Source: Plenodomus lindquistii
Lineage: Eukaryota > Ascomycota > Dothideomycetes > Pleosporales > Leptosphaeriaceae
Direction: 5' to 3'
Length of the DNA: 64,000 nt
Assembly: GCA_025504975.1 (NCBI GenBank)
Contig: JANUWI010000003.1
Span: forward strand, 2,666,001 to 2,730,000
The notes beneath the pieces are model-generated. The model was not told the origin of the DNA. It did not search any database and saw only the letters and a program-made list of their open reading frames with translations. Of this stretch, positions 55,886 through 64,000 are shown piece after piece (position 1 is the first letter of the stretch; each line of letters begins with the position of its first letter). The translations under genes and the position numbers were made by a program.

Positions 55886-56601
55886 ATTCAAGGGTTGAGT
55901 ACTAATACATTCTCAGGGCCAGACTACCAAAATGAAGAGGCGAAGCGTAGCGCATCGGAGAGAGCCTAGAGTGCATTTGGAGAATATGTAGGGCACCATC
56001 ATGATCGATGTGTTCGTCTCGAGGATGGAAACAGTTCTCATAAATTGTTCGATAGTGGTGGCAAGTACGGATGGATAATCGATGTTTTCTGAGAGACTGG
56101 TCCGTCGATAAGCACGGATAAACCATGCTCCAGGAGATTGTATCTGGCCGACTGACAAATGTCGTCTCTGAACCTTTGGTCTGAACCGGTAGGACGAACG
56201 CTTTTTGCTGCTGGTTGTTTTAACGGGCCGAAGACTGTCTACACCATTTGTTATTTTCTTTAGCCAGTTAGTAGATTTGTACCAATTGAATGTCGTAATT
56301 TCTTCTCAACACCCAGCCGTCTTAGTGTCCAGATTTTGGTTGTCGCTCACTATGTTGGTTGTTCCGATGGAATCACATCTTCGTAATCATTATCCGGGCG
56401 ATCGCAAGGCAGGATGCCAACCCTTGTGACCGTCTGTTGATTGTGCTGTGTCAGGCTCGAGTACTCATGATGTTTCTTCAGCGAAGTGCCGGGAATAAGA
56501 CTGGAAGTGTATCTAACAGCGTCGTAATTTAGGCCTTGCAACACCAAAGTCTGCCAGAGTGTCAAACTCACCGGAAGTCGATGAGAGTTCCGCATCACGT
56601 G

Positions 56602-57443
56602 TTAGACTTTCTGGGGGATCGGCATCCCCCGCCGACGGGTACTTAACTGACAAGTGACACAGACCTTGGGATGGTACTTGCCGTCCTCGCCGGCACACAG
56701 CGATGACAATTGATCAGCGCCACAATGCCGCCATTCAATAGTGACTAGGTTCGAGTGTCGAGGGTCATCGTTGTATGGAACATCTTGGCGAGCCTCGAAC
56801 GCGTCGGTAATCGCGATGCTGCTTGGCGTAGGATGCTCGACTGGGGTTGCAGGGCTAGAGGACTGCCGTTTCTGAATTTTATTCCATCTTCCCCCAGGGT
56901 TGTTCCCAAAACGGTCGTGGCAAGCTTGCGTCTTAGAATCGTCATCGAATTCGATGGAGCGGTGGGTCTGAGAGACGGGTTGACGTAGAATGTGGAGACT
57001 GGGATGTTGGACAATGAGGCGTGGATTTTCAAACACAATTGACAGACGGGCTCATGTTCAAAAGGTACTGTGGCCGCAGTGTCCCACACTGTTACATAAT
57101 TTTTTTCTAGACGATGTCGATTATGCTGGAGCGTCGACCATACAGGCTGCGCGTAGTAGCGTTGACGTCCGTCCTCCAGGCGGATGGTCAGATTATAGCA
57201 ATGGGCATCGAGAAGATGAGATTGCACATATATTGGGCCGAAACGTGTGATCATGATGCCCGGTGAATTTTGAGATGGCTTTTCAGGCCCACGGAAACTC
57301 TGATGCATGATGTGCAAGAGATGTTGATGTTCAGTATTGCCTGGATACACATAGCAAGTCCTGAAGCATTGATGCAGCCAGGGTCCAAGGGCTGTGGTCA
57401 CTGTGGCAGTATGGTTCGGACCCAAGGCAGGCCCCTTTTCCAC
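56602..57443 (-). other. Two overlapping reading frames, possibly one broken or spliced gene
   Basis: An upstream frame (57443-56745, non-ATG start) includes VPFEHEPVCQLCLKIH. A downstream frame (57036-56602) ends with protein-like sequence: ITDAFEARQDVPYNDDPRHS, TIEWRHCGADQLSSLC, and CVTCQLSTRRRGMPIPQKV. A frame change near 57030 would link a CxxC motif to the Cys-rich C terminus. It may be a gene with unrecognised introns, a frameshifted relic, or chance. I cannot assign a family. Confidence 0.3.
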
Positions 57444-58188
57444 CGATGCTCAGATTGTGATGTAGTTGTGACCCGTTCCATTACAGCTGTCCCAGAGGCA
57501 CGCTCAGAATATGTGTGGTGAGAGGCAGGCTTCAATTGCGGCAGAGTGTGACGGCCAGCGACCGTGACGCTACCACGCTTACATGCGGCCGCATGCCACA
57601 TGGAGTCTTTCAATCAGTGGTTTCGAGTGGGCCGTACACCATCGTGTCTTGAGAGACGACAAGCCCCCAGATACTGATTGCTTCAGAAAACTCCTAACTT
57701 CACCAGGATAGTCGTAGAGATTGTGTAGAGTATGGATGCTGCGTGGTGCGTCATTCAATGTCTTCAAACTAAGGTGATCGACAACGATGTTTCAAAACTC
57801 CATACGCTCGGGTCAATACTTCCCAACAGAAGCTAGCAGTCACAAGCTTAGCGCAAAGTTCCATTTTGACAATGTCCAGACGACAGCGTTGACGCTAGAA
57901 CACTGAACAACTGACAGCCGTTCTCGTGCGCGTGTTTCAGCTGCACCCCATCGGCCATTTGACACGAAAGTGCCTCCGATATCGAAAAGTGCCGAGTTCA
58001 AGTTCGCTTGTGTGCGATATAAAAAAAGGTGAAACAGAGGAACACAGTGGAGGTCAGCAGACAGCAGTGTTGTTTGACTAGCTGGCCTATCGTAACAAGA
58101 CCGCATCTGCGTGCTTTGAAGTCGGTCGTCGCATAGTAAGTACCGGTGGTATGCACGGAGGGGAAGACGCCTCAGCTGATGCGTTCTT

Positions 58189-58635
58189 TCATGTCCAGTA
58201 GTAGGGTCTCCAGTCAATGAGACGAGGTATCCACATGGCGCGGCCACCGTCTTCATTGTAGAATGTTTGTGGCTTGAGATGTCGCTGTTGTTTCTGAACA
58301 TGTCCATAGTGTGCTGCGTGGGGTAACGACACGGACCGACCTTTTCTCCATTGAGTGTAGCTACGAGAAGCCCCAGCTGCCGCGAAGTGCATGGGGAAAC
58401 GTCTCATCGGTGTATCAGTGGACGCGTTGACGGCCAGTCTTCCAGCTCGGTCTTCGAGTCGCGGGCCTGACAGTTGCCATCTTTGGCCTGTTTTCAATGC
58501 GTCACGCGTTTGCGCGCGTGTGTGGGTAATTGCACTAACAGCCACTAACGCGGCACAGGAAACCGCCGCGTGTTGCATGAAGCTGAAGCCTGAAGGCCTC
58601 AACTGCGCCACCAGCCCAGAGGCTCCGGTCTCCAT
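58189..58635 (-). CDS. Doubtful small ORF, hypothetical
   Basis: 148 codons from an ATG at 58635. It has a hydrophobic stretch near residue 22-38 (AAVSCAALVAVSAI), an Arg-rich middle and an aromatic end (IPRLIDWRPYYWT). The composition is not clearly coding and I recognise no family. It is included because it has an ATG, no interruptions and lies in a 4-kb gap. Confidence 0.25.
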   Translation of the reverse strand: METGASGLVAQLRPSGFSFMQHAAVSCAALVAVSAITHTRAQTRDALKTGQRWQLSGPRLEDRAGRLAVNASTDTPMRRFPMHFAAAGASRSYTQWRKGRSVSLPHAAHYGHVQKQQRHLKPQTFYNEDGGRAMWIPRLIDWRPYYWT

Positions 58636-60064
58636 TCATTCGCACCCGATGGGTTTACAAGTACCCTACCGACTGTGACGCAAAGATGGCGTCTCATACA
58701 GACCATGCAAACTTTCCAATGGCTCGAAACTGACTCTCTTACAACCAGCATTCCCATCCGCAACCTTTCAAATAACCAACAAGTCTGAACTGGCACGGCG
58801 GGACAGCGGCAAGGCTTCTCCTTGGATGTTATCGCTTGACTCCGGTCAAAAGATCGGCTCCTTCAGAGTCTCGCTGACGACTCTCATTGGTGGCTGTTCG
58901 TTAGATCCACCAGAAAGCGCTGGACCACTCACGAAATGGGAGCACGCACTCCTGAACTGACCATTTCGTACACGCCATCGACAGTGCTGGCGAGGATCAG
59001 CAAGCTGCGATGGCTCAAAATTGCTCAGATAGAGTATGACCACACGCACATATCGCCGTACAACTTACCGAAACCTTCTCACACTGTCGCCACCTGCAAT
59101 GCCTGGGTGTCCAGCAGACAATTACAGAGCCATTGCTGACGAGTTCGCTGCGCATAAAGACTGACCCTCACTGGGGCGCTCTTATTGTCTGTTCAAGGGC
59201 GGGTTGCTTGCGACAACTGTGCCGCAAGTCCTTATAAGCGCTGCATGATCACCAACATTGATCCCATGCGGTGATCGCGTGCACTCCAGCGCGAAGAAGT
59301 TCTCAAACATTCACGAATCACAATCAAGAGCGACACGAGCATATGGAGTCTCTGCGCTGAAGTCGGCACAGTTCCGACCAGTGCACGTGGCGAACGAGCC
59401 TTTTCTTCCCCTCAACTTTGCCATCCTTGCAGGCGCCTCCACCGTCCTCGCACTGACTGCTCGTGCAGGAGTGCCTGAATGTCTTGGCTATGTAGCTACT
59501 GGGATCTTTACGCTAGACCAGGGCTTCATAGGTCTGCAGGGATGGTGGGGCCTCTTGGTTCCTGGATCGACTTCAGGCTGGTGGGTGGCCCAACCACAGG
59601 TTGCATTCAAAGACTAGGCCGTTCCTCCTGGACAGTCTGCAGCTGCGCTCTTGTGCCGCAACGGCTTTCCTTTACTTTTACCGTGACGTCCCTCGTTCCT
59701 TGTCGATTGCTTTTGGGCTTCTGGTGCTTCTACTCTATTACCAAGCACCATAAACTCTATTCACTCTTTTTCAAGGTGCTTTGCGTTTCACTAGCGGTGC
59801 CAACCTCAACATTCACCCTGCGGTATAATTCCTGGCACCTAGGCATCGTCAGCCGTCTTCGGTTTCAGTATCCGTGTAGTTTGACGACCACAACATTACG
59901 CCAGCATTGTCATTGCATTCCAACACTGCCTGATCATACAGCGATCGACCATCTTGTATTGTACTTCAAGCAAAAGTTTGGAGGCGCTGGACGCACATTG
60001 ATGTACAGCACTTCGAAAACACCTTGATCTGGTTCACCATAGACTCTGCATCGGGATGTCGAAC

Positions 60065-61758
60065 ATGACCTTATTAAGAGGTGCTTGCCCACCGCCGTTC
60101 TTCGATGCATCGAAGTTCAGTCTGAACGGATGTAAGTAAATCATATCGAACTGTCAAGCAAACGCTAACAAATGTAGTCGTCGACGGAAGATTTTGCGCT
60201 CCAGTCGAGATTCAGCGTGGTCTCGTCTGCTGTCTACCTTGCCCAATGACGGATTTTGTCTACCCACCGCGTATGCTCATTTTCACCATCCACACAGTCT
60301 CGATACTGATGAGTTATAGGGTTCAACACATGGTACAGAGTGGCAGAGGCGCTAAATGTAGCAGGCTTGATTTGCCTGGTCTTGCTTTTAATCACCTTCC
60401 TCGTTCTACCCGCTGAGAAATCTCGGCGACACTACCTAAGCTACTGTATCATCATCGCCGCAATCCTTATGGCTGTAAGTCATGTTCAACAACTGTATAG
60501 AAACACTTGTTGATTTGTGCTAGCTCGGCTTCGTTATCCCGTTTGGAGTACAACCAGAACAATGTTACGACGAGATCACCCCAAACGACATGTATTCTAG
60601 TCTGACATGCGCATTCTCGGGCGCCTTCCTCATAGCTGGAGGCCTATCATTTGCTGTCTGGATCTTCATTCGCGCTTTGTCGATGCACCTGCAGATTTGC
60701 TGGGATGTTATACCAGGGGAAAAGTTCTTCTATTGGGCCCAAGGCCTAGGATGGGCTGCTGTCGCTACCTTCTTCACCATTACCATTACCATCACCGGAG
60801 TGTCGTTCCGGTTCGGGGATGTCTGTCACGTTAATGCGGTGCATTCGATGGCTGATTTCTGGGGTCCGCTCCTGGCCATTGCTGGAGGTGCCACGCTTCT
60901 TCAGATCGGTACCTTCGTGTACTGCATCAAAGTCTATCTCCAGAACATGTTCAGTGGTGAAGGCACGGAAACTCAGAGCAGCGCCGGACTGCCATCGTAC
61001 ACAACCAGCATACAGAACCGTTCTGCGAGAGCCGTATATCGACGCGTTCGCAAGGTTCTCTGGCTACAATGGAGAGGTATCACGATTGTGGTATTTATCC
61101 TGGTCGACGTCATCTTCTTTTCGGTGGTGTTCATTTGGCTGAACGACATCACAACACACGCCACAGACGACATCGAGGAGCTCCGGCCCTTCATTTTATG
61201 TCTAATCCAAAACCCCGATGAACCGTCACCGTGCTTCCCGCTTGGTCAGATTCTCTCTATTGATGAGGGCACGGTAATTGCGATCTTGATGATGCTCTCA
61301 GTAAGTTAAATCACCCCCGTCGGCCATCATGTAGTTTGACCCTTCTCTAGATCGCTGGACTACAGTGCTTTCTCCTACTTGTCCGCTGGAGCATGATTAC
61401 TGGATGGATGGATTTCTTCAAGGCGAAGTTCAGCAAGAACCGCGAGTTCGTTTCTTTGGATGCCAAGAACAACGCAGGTGACCTGGAGTTGAAGAAGTTC
61501 GAGGTACATGAGCCGAAGTCTGCCTACAATCCTGGTCTGGCCAGCTACGCAGTGGCGGCGCCACGGAAGGAGACGGAGGACTACTTTACGAAGAAGACCC
61601 AAAAGGCGGAGCGAGAGTACCGAAGTCCAACACTGAGCTTCTCGACCCCAAGACCACAATCGCGATCAGGACCTGCCAACGTCGAGTGGGATCCTAGATC
61701 ATCGCATGCCAGGGGAGGCCTGGGACTACACCCTCCAGACTATAATGCGAAGATATGA
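60065..61758 (+). CDS. Putative seven-transmembrane receptor (Frizzled/secretin-like fungal GPCR group)
   Basis: Probably a plasma-membrane receptor signalling through G proteins; the ligand is unknown. Five exons, 60065-60131, 60178-60270, 60320-60474, 60524-61300 and 61351-61758, give 499 residues. An extracellular Cys-rich N terminus (FCAPVEIQRGLVCCLPCPMTD) precedes TM1 (ALNVAGLICLVLLLITFLVL). Further TMs: HYLSYCIIIAAILMA, LTCAFSGAFLIAGGLSFAVW, WAAVATFFTITITITGVSF, WGPLLAIAGGATLLQIGTF, ITIVVFILVDVIFFSVVF, and AILMMLS-IAGLQCFLLLV across the last intron: seven in total. A long Lys/Ser/Pro-rich cytosolic tail follows. The plan and the Cys-rich ectodomain fit the fungal Frizzled/cAMP-receptor-like group; PTH11-type receptors are less likely (no CFEM). 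Confidence 0.8.
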
Positions 61759-64000
61759 GAATCAGTGAATTCCATGTTCGCTATTCTTCTATCACAACCT
61801 ATCGTTGTCCGTATCGTTATGATGCAGTCGCTTACTTCGATAAGAAGTGGATCCGCTCACTGCATCCGCTGTGATAATGTGCGGTCACTGCGCAGCCTGC
61901 GACCTCCGACTTCGCAGAATATGCATCGACCCCGGCCGCCTCACTCGTCCAAGCGAGGCAAGCGAACAGTGCCGGATGGCCGGAGGGGACTTTAGAGTTT
62001 ACATCAAGGTGACCAGCTTTTGGAACTTCCGGATAATACCAGTAGACTGCTATGGCGCATACTGTTTAAAGCGAAGACTGTGCCAAGATTCACTCTACCT
62101 CGATACCACACATTTGACCGAAATATTGGTCGACAACCGCTCGTTTTCCCGGCAGCCATGAGGTGCCGTGCGCTCGCAGCCACGACCTATGGTTGCATTG
62201 CTACGTGTGGTCTCCTGTACACTGTCAGGTCTGAATCGATGAAGCAACTCGGGTTGTACCCGCCATGTACAATTAATGTCCGCAGAAGCAACGTTGATTG
62301 AACTGCGTCGAGAGTATCATTCATCACGGAGCTTTGGCATACTCTGCATTTTCTTCAGCACAAGAATGGAATTACTTCCATCTTCGAACATAGTTCATCC
62401 TTGTTCAATAGATTACAGCATTACATTACTCTTCTCAAGCGGGATCACCAAGGTCTGCCCTGCGGAATCACGATGCAGTGAACTCGCCTACGAACAGTGT
62501 CGTTTATTGATACATCACGCAACTTCGCTGCCCTTTGCTCTCGCTTCCAGAACCCTTCCGTCAATCTCCAGGGATCGCATAAAGACCAACAATTTGGAAA
62601 AATCGCTTTGTGCTCTCGGCACACTGCTGATCATGCTGGGAGCGCCCTTCCAACAGGTACAAATGTGCAGCAGGAGTGACAGAACATGGCGACGGAGCAC
62701 GCCTCCGCAATCCTTTGCATGGCCCCCTGCATCGGCACACAAAACTCTGCGGACGCATATGCGGGATCATGCCGTCTGGGGAGCGCGTTCTGGCCTTTAG
62801 ACACAACATAGTAGGCACGACTTCATTGTATCCACAACTACTGCTCCAACATTCTGCCACGCTGACCCCTCTCCACATTTGCATTAAGGACTGCTACACC
62901 GTCCTGAGGAGGCGCTGATGTATGTCTGTGGTCATCGCTCACTGTAATGCGAGTAGAGCCTTTAAGGCCTTCCATCTGTGGGGTGAAGGATCTAAACAGG
63001 TCGCCTCATTTTATGCGACTTCGCTGAGCTTGGCCTTACGTGCCTGCATATAGCGTCATTCACTACGTCCCAGAGTCTCGGGCTCCGTTCCCAACAAAAA
63101 AAAACGCACGCGTCTAACAAGTCACGGAGTTGCTCACAAAAGAAGCAATATCCCCTAGCGAACGCCATATTTCTGTCCCTTAGTAAACGGTGAAACCTTA
63201 CCATTATCACTCTACATATAACGGTCAGTCCGTACCAAGACGGCACGAACGCGTGCTCGCTAGGTACACAGTATGCAGGAACCGGTATCTGGGCCGCGGA
63301 TAAACCAGCCCGGATTGACAAGGGGTTGCCGTGGTCATGGCTTTTCTAGTTTTCGAAGGATCAGCCGGCTCGGCTCACGGCTTCCAAGACAGCTTTCCGC
63401 ACACGGGACTCGTGGGATCGAGAACACGAGAGGCTAGAACTTCCCTGGGCTGCCTGAAGGTTGCTGCTTGGCAATTAAGAACGCTCTTCTAGACGGGATG
63501 GCGAAGGTTGGTGGATCCTGCTACTGGGGAACTGACGGCCCGTCAGATGCTGGCGTGCAAGCGACCCGGGACATTCGCATGGGTCGCGGGGTTGCTCGAG
63601 AGATTGTTGAAAGATGTCATGTCGCTTGGCTGGATGTTGTGGAGATCAGCGTTGGGAGAGTCAAGAACAAACAGAGATCAGCAAGGAGTTGTTTCATCAC
63701 GTGCGCATAATTAGTACTCGAACGAGTCTTGTGAGAATCTGGGGGAATTTGGCAATGCATGCTCCTGCTGCTGAACTCCTGGTCTAAGCAAATGACTCGG
63801 AACTGTACTCTTAAAACGTCGTCTTATAGGGCACACTCCCACACAAGAAATTGAACGAGTCGGGCAAGGAGACTTTGGTCACAGCTTGTCTTCCATTATT
63901 GTGTCTAATGCAGTCGCATTCAAATGTGGACAGCTCGTAGATTATCAATGTTTATCATTCATGCAACCTGCATGACCACTCTCGCTCATGGACATACTAC
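61759..64000. other. Gene-poor right end of the window
   Basis: 2.2 kb after the receptor stop. The longest ORF (62276, 174 codons) starts at a weak codon and has no coding character. A run of nine A lies near 63100. I see no gene, tRNA or repeat. Confidence 0.4.

Larger units (their letters stand above)
55970..60064. other. Gene-poor 4-kb region
   Basis: No confident gene. It contains two overlapping minus-strand ORFs at 56602-57443 and a 148-codon minus-strand ORF at 58189-58635 (listed separately), plus plus-strand ORFs that begin at non-ATG codons. The last 400 bp must include the promoter and leader of the receptor gene at 60065. Confidence 0.4.

Noticed and set aside
59258..59617. 119-codon ORF with a hydrophobic segment upstream of the receptor
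   Set aside because: It starts at TTG and lies where the receptor's leader is expected; no family resemblance.
62276..62800. 174-codon ORF near the right end
   Set aside because: No ATG-supported conserved content and composition like the surrounding non-coding DNA.
1..64000. CRISPR arrays, prophage, operons or bacterial elements
   Set aside because: None is present; intron-containing eukaryotic genes fill the window.

Overview
This window is nuclear DNA from a filamentous ascomycete. The evidence is densely packed eukaryotic genes with short introns (mostly 45-80 nt, GTRNGY donors, CTRAC-like branch points, YAG acceptors) and fungal orthologues throughout: BRR2, KRE33, HAP3 with fungal-type flanks, PFA4, TMA22, and DPP5. 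Protein wording and gene style suggest a Dothideomycete, perhaps Pleosporales. That placement is a judgement from memory of the families, not a search result.

Layout. 1-5.7 kb: SEC20 (cut by the left edge), mitoribosomal mL53, inorganic pyrophosphatase, and an uncharacterised basic protein. 7.6-11.7 kb: a glycine-rich RRM protein and an alpha/beta hydrolase. 12.1-18.8 kb: single-exon BRR2. 19.5-23.1 kb: TMA22 and a CAP-Gly (CLIP-170-like) protein. 24.2-29.6 kb: an APH-family kinase, SmG, NTR2-like, CMC2 and prefoldin subunit 2. 31.5-36.5 kb: HAP3, PFA4 and ALG12. 37-44 kb: a small membrane protein, KRE33/NAT10, and a DPP5-like peptidase. 45.7-52 kb: a hypothetical protein, cysteine synthase, a NDUFAF7-like protein, a probable mitochondrial protein, and CDC26. 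52.8-56 kb: a large repetitive secreted protein. 60-61.8 kb: a putative seven-TM receptor. The right-hand 8 kb is gene-poor apart from that receptor.

Most genes are housekeeping. Three spliceosome factors (BRR2, SmG, NTR2-like) lie in the window, and SmG and NTR2-like share a 277-bp divergent promoter. Other head-to-head pairs are SEC20/mL53, CMC2/prefoldin-2, PFA4/ALG12, cysteine synthase/NDUFAF7, and the probable mitochondrial protein/CDC26. Mobile DNA is scarce. I see only short AT-rich islands at 36.6 and 45.2 kb that look like mutated repeats, a decayed tRNA-Ile-like sequence at 44.8 kb, and three related hairpins at 37.7 kb.

The most unusual signal is compositional. About a dozen genes contain a sharp internal hinge where the + strand changes from C-rich/G-poor to G-rich/C-poor, usually in the 3' half of the coding region. 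I found no novel defence or biosynthetic system and do not claim one. All exon limits are hand-built from splice signals, reading frame and family fit. Many ORFs begin at non-ATG codons, so starts were moved to real ATGs.
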